Below, in pieces: positions 1 through 6,125 of a DNA stretch of 6,887 bases. Source of the DNA: Acidobacteriota bacterium (GTDB taxonomy: Bacteria; Acidobacteriota; Terriglobia; Terriglobales; Acidobacteriaceae); the NCBI GenBank assembly GCA_021801945.1, contig JAKABE010000179.1, positions 1 through 6,887 of the forward strand. The letters are read 5' to 3'. Both the position numbers and the translations under genes were made by a program. Numbering within the stretch: the first letter of the stretch is position 1; every line of letters starts with the position of its first letter. The notes under the pieces were generated by a model. That model worked only from the letters and a program-made list of their open reading frames with translations. It was not told where the DNA came from and did no database searches.

Positions 1-553
<553 letters not shown>

Positions 554-776
554 ATCTCTCTCCCATCTCCGTCGCTCTCGGGCGCTAAGGCCGGATACAT
601 GTTCCTACCGCCCGCAACTCTTAGATGCAACAGAGAATCTTTCAGTGCTCCGGGCTGTTTCCATCCCGGCCTGGCAGCCAACCCGCCAAGCGGCGCGTTG
701 GGCCTCGTCCTAAGCGTCCACAAGCCCAAACCCCTGTGAGTCTAGGCCCAGTGGAGGGTTACGTCAAGCCGCCTGG

Positions 777-804
777 AGCCGGGCGCGGAATCCTCTTCCC
801 GGCT
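777..804. repeat. Inverted repeat with potential hairpin upstream of trpE
   Basis: AGCCGGG at 777-783 is the exact reverse complement of CCCGGCT at 798-804, with a 14-base loop. The stem is GC-rich, but only three T residues follow on the plus strand, so it is a poor intrinsic terminator. It lies about 150 bp before trpE. It could be an RNA hairpin, a protein-binding site or chance in GC-rich DNA. Confidence 0.25.
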
Positions 805-945
805 TTGGAGGGGGAGATATTCCGTAGGCCATTTGCCCGTTCCAGGGCTTGCCCGCAAACGAGTTGCCACACGTTCCCTGGCCTTGCGCGCTGGCGATGG
901 GCTGCGCACGCCACTCTCAGGCGGCGGTGTAACTGGTGAAGCAGG

Positions 946-951
946 TACACT
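946..951 (+). promoter_or_regulatory. Putative -10 element of trpE, implying a leaderless transcript
   Basis: TACACT matches the TATAAT consensus at four of six positions. Placing this hexamer at -12 to -7 puts +1 at base 958, exactly the G of the trpE GTG start codon. I see no -35 element at 16-18 bp spacing. The only Shine-Dalgarno-like bases (GAGG, 952-955) end two bases before the GTG, too close for normal use. The call is inference from spacing and hexamer similarity. Confidence 0.3.
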
Positions 952-957
952 GAGGCT

Positions 958-2520
958 GTGAAATCTTCCTCTCATTCCGTCCTGCCCAGCCGCAAGCAAT
1001 TCCTGGAGCTCGCGAAATCGCACACCCTGGTTCCCGTCTGCCGCACGCTGATGGCCGACCTGGAGACGCCTGTCTCGGCCTTTCTGCGTGCGGCATGGCC
1101 GGAGCGGGAGTGCTTCTTGCTGGAGAGCATCGAGGGTGGCGAGCAGGTGGGCCGCTACACGTTTATCGGCCTCACCCCCTTCAAGCGGATTGTGGCCCGG
1201 GGGCGGGAGATCGTCATTACCGAGGGCCGGAAGGTCACTCGCCTCCAGGGCGACATCTTCGCTGTACTGCGCGACGCGCTCAGTGGTCACAAGCCTGCCC
1301 GCCTCCGCGGGCTGCCTCCCTTCACCGCCGGAGCAGTGGGCTATTTTGCCTACGATGCAGTGCGCCAGATCGAGCGTTTGCCGGCACGGGCTAAGGACGA
1401 GTTAGGAATTCCAGATGCCTGTCTACTCTTTTTTGATGAGGTGCTGGCCTTCGACCATGTGCGCAAAGAGATTTGGTTGGTGGTGACGGCGGACCTGACG
1501 CGCACCAAGGCGGCAACCGCGTACAGCCGCTCCATCAAGCGTCTTGACGCGCTTGAAAAGCGCTTGGTGCAACCACTGCCGAAGCTGGAAGCTCAAAAAG
1601 GCTCTGGCGACGGCAAAGTCACGGTTAAAAACCGCACGGCCAAGAAGGACTTCAAGGCCGCGGTGGAACGCATCAAGCAGTACATCGCTGCCGGGGACGT
1701 CTTCCAGACCGTGCTTTCGCAGCGCTTCGATATAGAGCCAGGCGTGGACACCTTCCAGGTCTATCGCGCCTTGCGCACGGTCAATCCCAGCCCCTACATG
1801 TTCTTCCTGCGCTTTGCGCCGGAAGCGCCACTGGGAGCGGGAATGGCGAAGGAGCGGGAAAGAGGCGCGCGAAAGCCGCAGCACCGGCAAGCTATCGAGC
1901 TGGCAGGGTCTTCACCGGAGTTGCTGGTGCGCGTTCACCAGGGGAAGGTCGAGTACCGGCCGATTGCGGGCTCGCGCCGCCGCGGCGCCACAGAGGCCGA
2001 GGACCAGGCGCTTGCCGAGGAGATGCTCCACGACGAAAAAGAGCGCGCCGAGCACGTGATGCTCGTGGATCTGGGTCGCAACGACGTGGGCCGCGTGAGC
2101 CGCTTCGGCAGCGTGAAGGTTGACCGCCTCATGTTCGTCGAGCGTTACTCGCACGTGATGCACATCGTCAGCTCGATCGAGGGCAAACTGCGCCCGGAGC
2201 TGACGGCCGTTGACGCGCTACGCGCCTGCTTTCCAGCCGGCACGCTCTCCGGCGCGCCCAAAGTACGGGCCATGGAGATCATCGAAGAACTGGAGCCGGC
2301 GCGGCGCGGCGCCTACGGCGGCGCGGTGCTCTACGCCGACTTCTCCGGCAACCTCGATTCCTGCATCGCCATCCGCTCCATGCTGGCCACCGGCGGCAAG
2401 GGCTACATCCAGGCCGGAGCGGGCATCGTGGCCGATTCCGTGCCGGAGTCGGAGCATCAGGAGTCGATCAACAAGGCGCAGGCCGTGATCCACGCCATCG
2501 AGCGTGCGCGCCAAATGTAG
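958..2520 (+). CDS. trpE: Anthranilate synthase component I
   Basis: TrpE converts chorismate to anthranilate using ammonia delivered by TrpG, the first committed step of tryptophan synthesis. The 520-residue length is normal. The N-terminal domain carries LLES at 54-57, part of the tryptophan feedback-inhibition site in this family. The C-terminal chorismate-binding domain shows GSSPELLVR (317-325), RPIAGSR (334-340), DLGRND (371-376), SHVMHI (398-403), GTLSGAPK (428-435) and QAGAGIV (485-491). The LLES motif and overall length favour TrpE over PabB or isochorismate synthase. GTG 958 is the only start that keeps the conserved N-terminus, because an in-frame TGA lies at 937-939 and the first internal ATG comes at residue 32. 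Two oddities are an extra charged stretch of about 24 residues at 287-310, and SVPESE where SDPE is usual. Its partner trpG lies downstream on the opposite strand. Confidence 0.97.
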   Translation: MKSSSHSVLPSRKQFLELAKSHTLVPVCRTLMADLETPVSAFLRAAWPERECFLLESIEGGEQVGRYTFIGLTPFKRIVARGREIVITEGRKVTRLQGDIFAVLRDALSGHKPARLRGLPPFTAGAVGYFAYDAVRQIERLPARAKDELGIPDACLLFFDEVLAFDHVRKEIWLVVTADLTRTKAATAYSRSIKRLDALEKRLVQPLPKLEAQKGSGDGKVTVKNRTAKKDFKAAVERIKQYIAAGDVFQTVLSQRFDIEPGVDTFQVYRALRTVNPSPYMFFLRFAPEAPLGAGMAKERERGARKPQHRQAIELAGSSPELLVRVHQGKVEYRPIAGSRRRGATEAEDQALAEEMLHDEKERAEHVMLVDLGRNDVGRVSRFGSVKVDRLMFVERYSHVMHIVSSIEGKLRPELTAVDALRACFPAGTLSGAPKVRAMEIIEELEPARRGAYGGAVLYADFSGNLDSCIAIRSMLATGGKGYIQAGAGIVADSVPESEHQESINKAQAVIHAIERARQM

Positions 2521-2531
2521 AGGGAAAGAAT

Positions 2532-2557
2532 CGGTTAGGCAACCCGCCCGGTTAGGC
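2532..2557. repeat. 9-bp direct repeat with 17-bp period, 3' of trpE
   Basis: CGGTTAGGC occurs at 2532-2540 and again at 2549-2557, separated by eight bases. It lies just after the trpE stop, in the gap between the two converging 3' ends. The function is unknown; it may be a small duplication or chance. Confidence 0.35.
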
Positions 2558-2564
2558 CGCGCCT

Positions 2565-2592
2565 CAACATGAAAATGCGGCTTTTCATATTG
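2565..2592. terminator. Weak hairpin between converging trpE and trpG, possible bidirectional terminator
   Basis: ATGAAAA (2569-2575) pairs perfectly with TTTTCAT (2582-2588) around the six-base loop TGCGGC. After one mismatch, CAA (2565-2567) pairs with TTG (2590-2592). The location between two facing 3' ends fits a shared terminator, and the symmetric A and T runs would serve either strand. The stem is AT-rich and no separate U-tract follows, so this is tentative. Confidence 0.3.
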
Positions 2593-2646
2593 GCGCCAGA
2601 GTCCTCTGAGTGGAATGTGAGTCTTGCGGCAATGCTTGTGTGAGGA

Positions 2647-3225
2647 CTACATCTCCAGGAAGTTGCGAATCATCTGGTGGCCGCCCTCGGTCAGCACGCT
2701 CTCGGGATGGAACTGAACGCCCTCCACGGGCAGGCTACGGTGCCGCACACCCATAATCACTGAACCCACCCCATTGGCCTCGGGCGTGCGCGCGGTTACG
2801 GTCAGCTCGCTAGGCAGCGAGCCCTCGTCCACGATCAGCGAATGATAGCGCGTGCAGGTCAGCGGCGTAGGCAGGCCCGCGAAAATGCCCTTGCCGTCGT
2901 GCTCGATGGCGCTGGTTTTGCCGTGCATCAAGGTGTGCGCACGCACCACCTGCCCGCCGAAGGCCTCGCCGATAGCCTGATGGCCCAGGCAAACCCCCAG
3001 GATCGGTGCTTTCCCGGCCATGTGCCGGATCAATGGCACCAGAATCCCCGCCTCGTGTGGCGTGCATGGCCCCGGCGACAGCAGAATCCGCTCCGGTTTC
3101 ATGGCCTCAGCTTCCTCCAGCGTAATCTCGTCGTTGCGCCGCACCACCACCTCCGCGCCTAGTTCGCCCAGGTATTGGACCAGGTTGTAGGTAAACGAGT
3201 CGTAGTTGTCGAGGACAAAGACCAT
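2647..3225 (-). CDS. trpG: Anthranilate synthase component II, glutamine amidotransferase (TrpG/PabA type)
   Basis: This class I glutamine amidotransferase hydrolyses glutamine and passes ammonia to TrpE for anthranilate synthesis. In organisms with one copy it may also serve PabB in folate synthesis. The 192-residue length is typical. The opening [18 protein letters not shown], the oxyanion-region SPGPCTP (50-56), the nucleophile Cys79 in GVCLGHQ, HGKTS at 101-105 (characteristic of anthranilate/aminodeoxychorismate synthases) and the catalytic pair His173 and Glu175 in FHPES are all present. The frame is open to 3318, but the extra 31 residues are unlike the family, so ATG 3225 is chosen. 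No strong Shine-Dalgarno sequence precedes it. It faces trpE across 126 bp and so cannot share trpE's transcript. The family is certain; TrpG over PabA is inferred from its neighbour. Confidence 0.95.
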   Translation of the reverse strand: MVFVLDNYDSFTYNLVQYLGELGAEVVVRRNDEITLEEAEAMKPERILLSPGPCTPHEAGILVPLIRHMAGKAPILGVCLGHQAIGEAFGGQVVRAHTLMHGKTSAIEHDGKGIFAGLPTPLTCTRYHSLIVDEGSLPSELTVTARTPEANGVGSVIMGVRHRSLPVEGVQFHPESVLTEGGHQMIRNFLEM

Positions 3226-3235
3226 GCTGAATTCC

Positions 3236-3241
3236 AGTGTA
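3236..3241 (-). promoter_or_regulatory. Putative -10 element of trpG, implying a very short leader
   Basis: Read on the minus strand, bases 3241 to 3236 are TACACT, the same hexamer found before trpE and apt. As a -10 element it would start transcription near 3229-3228, three or four bases before the ATG at 3225. There is no convincing -35 element or Shine-Dalgarno sequence. Inferred from spacing only. Confidence 0.25.
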
Positions 3242-3290
3242 GCGCGGACGGGCGAAGGAGCCGGAAGGATAAAAGCAACGTAGTAGGAAC

Positions 3291-3319
3291 TTGACAGGTG
3301 TACCGATTCAAGGAACAAT
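3291..3319 (+). promoter_or_regulatory. Sigma-70-like promoter for the methyltransferase/MarR genes
   Basis: A perfect TTGACA lies at 3291-3296, followed by a 17-bp spacer and AACAAT at 3314-3319, which matches the -10 consensus at four of six positions. Transcription would begin near 3326, leaving a short leader with the GGAGG at 3348-3352. This is the best promoter pair I can see in the window. It also argues against the TTG codon at 3323 as the start of the downstream gene. Confidence 0.5.
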
Positions 3320-3358
3320 GAGTTGTATACGACGTATCGTATGCGACGGAGGATGACA

Positions 3359-3931
3359 GTGGCGGCCAGTGACGATCACTTGGTTCGCGGGGCATGGTTA
3401 GCGCTCGCGCTGGTGTGGCTAGCCGGGATGGCCTTTACCAAGCCAACCGTACGCTGGCAGCCGGGAAGCTGGCGCTTGTTCCATGTGGCGATGGGCTTGC
3501 TGGGGTTCGTGCTGATTGGCGGCATCGGACTTCAGCAGCACTGGATGAATGTGCGCTTTGCGCCGGAAACGGCGCTCGTTCCCGGCGCAGGTGCCCTGCT
3601 CACCGTCACCGGCTGTGCGTTTGCAGTCTGGGCGCGGATCGTGCTGGGCGGGAATTGGAGCGGGCGCGTTACCGTAAAGGCGGCCCACGAACTGATCACC
3701 CGAGGGCCCTACGCGCTGGCGCGGCATCCCATTTACACGGGCATGTTGACCGCGCTGGCGGGGACGGCGCTGGTGGTCGGCGAGTGGCGGGCGCTCGCGG
3801 GACTTGCAATTTTCGTGCTGGCCTTTACCGTAAAAATGAACCAGGAGGAACGGTTGATGATGCAGACGTTTCCTGAGGCGTATCCGCTGTACCGGCAGAG
3901 GGTAAAGGCGCTGATCCCCGGAGTCCTTTAG
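3359..3931 (+). CDS. Isoprenylcysteine carboxyl methyltransferase-like membrane protein
   Basis: This is a small integral-membrane protein of the ICMT/PEMT-like methyltransferase superfamily. Bacterial members are predicted SAM-dependent methyltransferases of mostly unknown substrate. With the start used here it has 190 residues. Hydrophobic segments lie near residues 10-25, 45-60, 78-95 and 128-158. The signature [13 protein letters not shown] (116-128) is followed by EER (163-165) and [12 protein letters not shown] near the C-terminus, the usual methyltransferase hallmarks. The start is uncertain. GGAGG at 3348-3352 is six bases from GTG 3359, an ideal spacing, but directly abuts ATG 3353. 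The frame also stays open to TTG 3323, which lies upstream of the predicted transcription start near 3326. A MarR-type gene follows 16 bp after the stop, so the two probably share a transcript. No protein prenylation is implied. Confidence 0.88.
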   Translation: MAASDDHLVRGAWLALALVWLAGMAFTKPTVRWQPGSWRLFHVAMGLLGFVLIGGIGLQQHWMNVRFAPETALVPGAGALLTVTGCAFAVWARIVLGGNWSGRVTVKAAHELITRGPYALARHPIYTGMLTALAGTALVVGEWRALAGLAIFVLAFTVKMNQEERLMMQTFPEAYPLYRQRVKALIPGVL

Positions 3932-3947
3932 CAGTGTCGAACAAAAG

Positions 3948-4418
3948 ATGAGGGCGAAAAGGCAATCTATCGGGAGGCCCGAACGGCTCGTCGTCCAAGC
4001 GGAGCAGATGGAGCGCGACTTGGCGGCGATTCGGCGCGTAATGCGGCGGCCTCTGGATGCGGCGATCGCTGCGAACCAGGTGACGGCGCCGCAGATTGCC
4101 TTGATGCGTGAGGTGGTGGCGCGGCCGGGGATGAGTCTGAAGGAGCTGAGCCGCGCGCTGAGCCTTGCTCACTCGACGGTGAGCGGCATTGTGGACCGGG
4201 TGGAGAAGCGAGGCATGATTGAGCGCCGGCCCGACACAGCAGATGGGCGCATGAGCCGCATTTATCCCACGGCCACGGTAACGCAATTTGCGCGGCGGCA
4301 GATTCCGGCTCTGGCCCGCAGGCCGCTACGCGCAGCGCTGGAGCGAGCCACGGCGCTGGAGACGACGGCAATTGCGTCGGCGCTGCAGCGGCTACGGGAG
4401 CTGCTGGAAGAGCCGTAG
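3948..4418 (+). CDS. MarR-family winged helix-turn-helix transcriptional regulator
   Basis: This is a predicted dimeric DNA-binding regulator of the MarR family, whose members often respond to small phenolic or oxidative ligands and commonly repress nearby genes. At 156 residues the length is typical. The winged helix reads SLKELSRALSLAHSTVSGIVDRV (from 63; recognition helix around 73-85), then a beta-wing with ERRPDTADGRMSRIY (92-106). Basic, helical ends (about 15-35 and 115-153) are probably the dimerisation region. ATG 3948 has no clear Shine-Dalgarno sequence; ATG 4008, preceded by GGAG at 4001-4004, is an alternative start that would drop 20 residues. The gene sits 16 bp after the methyltransferase-like gene, which suggests co-transcription and perhaps regulation of that transcript. 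The ligand and operator cannot be read from the sequence. Confidence 0.88.
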   Translation: MRAKRQSIGRPERLVVQAEQMERDLAAIRRVMRRPLDAAIAANQVTAPQIALMREVVARPGMSLKELSRALSLAHSTVSGIVDRVEKRGMIERRPDTADGRMSRIYPTATVTQFARRQIPALARRPLRAALERATALETTAIASALQRLRELLEEP

Positions 4419-4476
4419 AGAGCGAAGGGTTGCGCACAGGGGTCCGGGTTTGCCAAACTGGCCTTGGTCGATCACG

Positions 4477-4758
4477 ATGGTTCTCCACTTTCTCATTCAA
4501 GGACGCGTGCAGGGAGTTGGCTTCCGCTGGTTTGTTCACCGCGAGGCCAGCGAACTCGATCTGCGCGGCTGGGTGCGTAACACTGAGGACGGCGACGTGG
4601 AAGTTGTCGCCTCGGGCGAGGCCGAGGATCTGGCCGATCTGCGCGCCAGCCTGCGCCGCGGACCCCGTGGCAGCCGCGTCGACCGCGTCCTTGAGCATTA
4701 CCTCGACGAAAAAGAGGCCCGCGGGCTAAGCTCGTTCCGCATCGATGGAGCCTGGTAA
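4477..4758 (+). CDS. acyP: Acylphosphatase
   Basis: Acylphosphatases are small cytosolic enzymes that hydrolyse the carboxyl-phosphate bond of acyl phosphates such as acetyl phosphate or 1,3-bisphosphoglycerate. The 93-residue length is exactly that of the family. Both signatures are intact: IQGRVQGVGFR (7-17), whose Arg17 binds the phosphate, and GWVRNTEDGDVEVVASG (31-47), whose Asn35 positions the catalytic water. The frame is open upstream, but ATG 4477 is where family similarity begins and no better start is visible. The ribosome binding site is weak. The gene follows the MarR gene by 58 bp on the same strand and precedes apt by 167 bp, so shared transcription with the regulator is possible but not shown. 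Confidence 0.95.
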   Translation: MVLHFLIQGRVQGVGFRWFVHREASELDLRGWVRNTEDGDVEVVASGEAEDLADLRASLRRGPRGSRVDRVLEHYLDEKEARGLSSFRIDGAW

Positions 4759-4771
4759 AAGGGCAGCAATC

Positions 4772-4909
4772 AGTTCACAGCTTGTACTTTCCTGTGTCGC
4801 GCACCCGGTTTGCTTCTCTGTCCTATTTGGGAAGTCCCGATGCCGGAGGTCCGCACGCGCTTTTGGTGCGGTACACTGGCAACGGAAAACTGTGAACTAG
4901 AAACTGTGA
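4772..4909. repeat. Inverted and direct repeats in the apt upstream region
   Basis: AGTTCACAG (4772-4780) recurs as its exact reverse complement CTGTGAACT (4890-4898). In addition AAACTGTGA is directly repeated at 4887-4895 and 4901-4909, a 14-bp period. The pair encloses most of the acyP-apt gap and ends 16 bp before the apt start. It may form a long-range RNA stem, bind a regulator, or be a fragment of a dispersed intergenic repeat. I cannot tell which. Confidence 0.4.
4872..4877 (+). promoter_or_regulatory. Putative -10 element of apt
   Basis: TACACT lies within GGTACACTG (4870-4878), a 9-mer that also occurs just before trpE at 944-952. Transcription would begin near 4884, giving a 42-base leader that contains the AAACTGTGA repeats. 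No -35 element is recognisable. Tentative. Confidence 0.25.
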
Positions 4910-4925
4910 CCCGAGAGCTAAAATC

Positions 4926-5474
4926 ATGCCCGATACCATGAAGCCTATCAATATTGAAGACCTGAAGAAGCTGGTGCGCACTGTACCCGATTTTCCGAAG
5001 CCGGGGATTCTCTTCTACGACATTACAACGCTGCTGAAGGACCGGACCGGCTTTGCGCAGCTCATCGACGCGCTGGCGGCGCACTACATCGAGCGCAAGA
5101 TCGATCTGGTGCTGGGCATTGAGGCGCGCGGATTCATCTTCGGCCCGGCGCTGGCCTATCGACTGAACGCGGGCTTCGTACCCGTTCGCAAGCCGCATAA
5201 GTTGCCGGCGCAGGTAGCGCGCGTCACCTACGATCTCGAATACGGCTCCGACATGCTCGAAATACATGTGGACGCGATCGCGCCCGGCCAAAATGTACTG
5301 CTGGTCGATGATCTGCTGGCCACCGGAGGCACCATGGAGGCCACGGTGAAGCTGGTCAAGCAATTGGGCGGAAAGATCGCCGGCCTTGGTTTTGCCGTCG
5401 AACTCGATTTCCTCAAAGGGCGCGAGCGCTTCCCGGAGCACGATGTCTTCAGCCTGCTACATTACGACGAGTAG
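4926..5474 (+). CDS. apt: Adenine phosphoribosyltransferase
   Basis: Apt salvages adenine by joining it to PRPP, giving AMP and pyrophosphate in the cytosol. The 182-residue length fits the family. The N-terminal block [18 protein letters not shown] (20-37), the IEARGF loop (65-70), RKPHKLP (88-94), the LEYG...LEIH segment (104-114) and the PRPP-binding motif [13 protein letters not shown] (124-136, with the acidic pair D128-D129) are all intact. ATG 4926 is chosen because the in-frame ATG at 4938 has no ribosome binding site, although 4926 itself has only a weak purine run (GAGAG) upstream. The gene follows acyP by 167 bp and has its own repeat-bearing leader, so independent transcription is likely. 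It is convergent with dapB. Confidence 0.97.
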   Translation: MPDTMKPINIEDLKKLVRTVPDFPKPGILFYDITTLLKDRTGFAQLIDALAAHYIERKIDLVLGIEARGFIFGPALAYRLNAGFVPVRKPHKLPAQVARVTYDLEYGSDMLEIHVDAIAPGQNVLLVDDLLATGGTMEATVKLVKQLGGKIAGLGFAVELDFLKGRERFPEHDVFSLLHYDE

Positions 5475-5476
5475 CT

Positions 5477-5496
5477 GGTCGCTGCCCGCGGCGGCC
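5477..5496 (+). terminator. Hairpin immediately after apt
   Basis: GGTCGCTG (5477-5484) pairs with CGGCGGCC (5489-5496), two of the eight pairs being G-U, around the tetraloop CCCG, starting three bases after the apt stop codon. The stem is strong and well placed, but no T-run follows, so it is not a classical intrinsic terminator. It may instead protect the mRNA 3' end. Confidence 0.35.
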
Positions 5497-5594
5497 ATCC
5501 CATGCGCGATTGAGCTGGCGATGACTTATTCAAAGCTGCTGCTTCCTTTGGACCCTTTAGAAGCGAGGGGCACGTTCATCATGGGAGTCAGGAT

Positions 5595-5831
5595 ATGCGA
5601 GTAACCGTCGAGCTCGACGGGCAAATTGGCGACTGCATCCCACTAGAATGCACAGCGATCTCTTACGGGCCAGGTAAACTCGTCCTCCGGCGCCGTGGAG
5701 AGCCAGGAAAGCGGCGGCGCCGTTGTTTTTCCAATAGAAGGAAGATTTCCAGGGTCGCGGCAAAGCGCCGCCATTCTCAAAACTCTCCTCCAACGTTTCC
5801 CGTCAAACTGTCCAGCCTGGGACACGACTAA
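5595..5831 (+). CDS. Possible small hypothetical protein or gene remnant
   Basis: A 78-codon frame starts at ATG 5595 with AGG four bases upstream. I do not recognise the product. The first 39 or so residues (MRVTVELDGQIGDC onward, to RRRGEPGK) look like ordinary beta-rich protein, but from about residue 40 the frame turns into a run of Arg, Lys and Ser typical of out-of-frame GC-rich DNA. Just there a second plus-strand frame (5695-5961, GTG start) continues with a more protein-like composition. This could mark a frameshifted, decayed gene, or neither frame may be real. No neighbour suggests a role. Confidence 0.2.
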   Translation: MRVTVELDGQIGDCIPLECTAISYGPGKLVLRRRGEPGKRRRRCFSNRRKISRVAAKRRHSQNSPPTFPVKLSSLGHD

Positions 5832-6125
5832 CCAAATCTCTGGGGCGGGTGGCTCATGCTTAGAATCGGCAACCACGCATAAATCTGACTTTCTGACTCC
5901 ATTAAACCAGGAAAGTGCCCGGAACGTTCATAAGGCGCTCCAGGAAGGGCATCGCACGTAAGAGCAAGCTGGTGGATAATCCTCAGCCTTGGAATTCAGT
6001 GCGGTTTACGACCTTGGCCACGTCAAAGTCAAAGCGGGTAAATCAGGAGTTGGATCACGGAGATCCGGAACGGTGAGTGCTTTCTTCATTGCGATTGATC
6101 GTGTCACATCTTCCAAGAAAGAACC

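Larger units (their letters stand above)
554..957. other. Intergenic region between divergent gdhA and trpE, no convincing gene
   Basis: This stretch of about 400 bp separates gdhA (leftward) from trpE (rightward) and must hold both 5' control regions. The open frames crossing it (plus 625-939 and a minus frame from 1290 to 742) read as low-complexity Arg/Pro/Ala-rich protein with no recognisable motif. The minus one runs through the certain trpE gene, so I treat both as chance. A 7-bp inverted repeat is listed separately at 777-804. I see no strong sigma-70 promoter pair for either gene. The best -10-like element is TACACT at 946-951, just before trpE. I see no tRNA or known riboswitch. Confidence 0.6.
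5475..6125. other. Gap of about 650 bp between convergent apt and dapB, no confident gene
   Basis: Two converging genes end here, so no promoters for them are needed, yet the gap is much longer than elsewhere in the window. Its base composition is visibly less GC-rich than the flanking genes. Open frames on both strands are short, and I recognise no family in any of them. A plus-strand frame at 5595-5831 (listed separately) begins in a protein-like way. An 8-bp inverted repeat, GGCGGCGC (5713-5720) and GCGCCGCC (5765-5772), lies inside it. CTTTCTT (6080-6086) and AAGAAAG (6115-6121) form a further weak inverted repeat next to the dapB stop. I see no tRNA or mobile element ends. Confidence 0.5.

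Noticed and set aside
884..939. A possible trp leader peptide: the plus frame ending at TGA 937-939 contains three Trp codons (TGG CGA TGG ... TGG TGA) just before trpE.
   Set aside because: There is no start codon close enough in that frame to make a short leader, the Trp codons are not tandem, no paired attenuator hairpins are evident, and the candidate transcription start at 958 lies downstream.
742..1290. A 182-codon minus-strand open frame overlapping the start of trpE.
   Set aside because: Most of it is antisense to certain trpE coding sequence, and no recognisable motif is present.
3226..3318. Extension of trpG by 31 residues to an upstream ATG at 3318.
   Set aside because: The extra residues have no counterpart in the TrpG/PabA family, which begins just before the FVLDNYDSF motif.
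3967..4698. A 243-codon minus-strand open frame opposite the MarR and acylphosphatase genes.
   Set aside because: It is antisense to two well-supported genes and reads as Ala/Pro/Ser/Arg-rich low-complexity sequence, as expected from GC-rich codon shadowing.
6052..6066. GGATC-ACGGA-GATCC hairpin downstream of dapB as a terminator.
   Set aside because: The stem is only five base pairs, has no T-run on either strand, and lies about 60 bp past the stop codon; it is easily chance.
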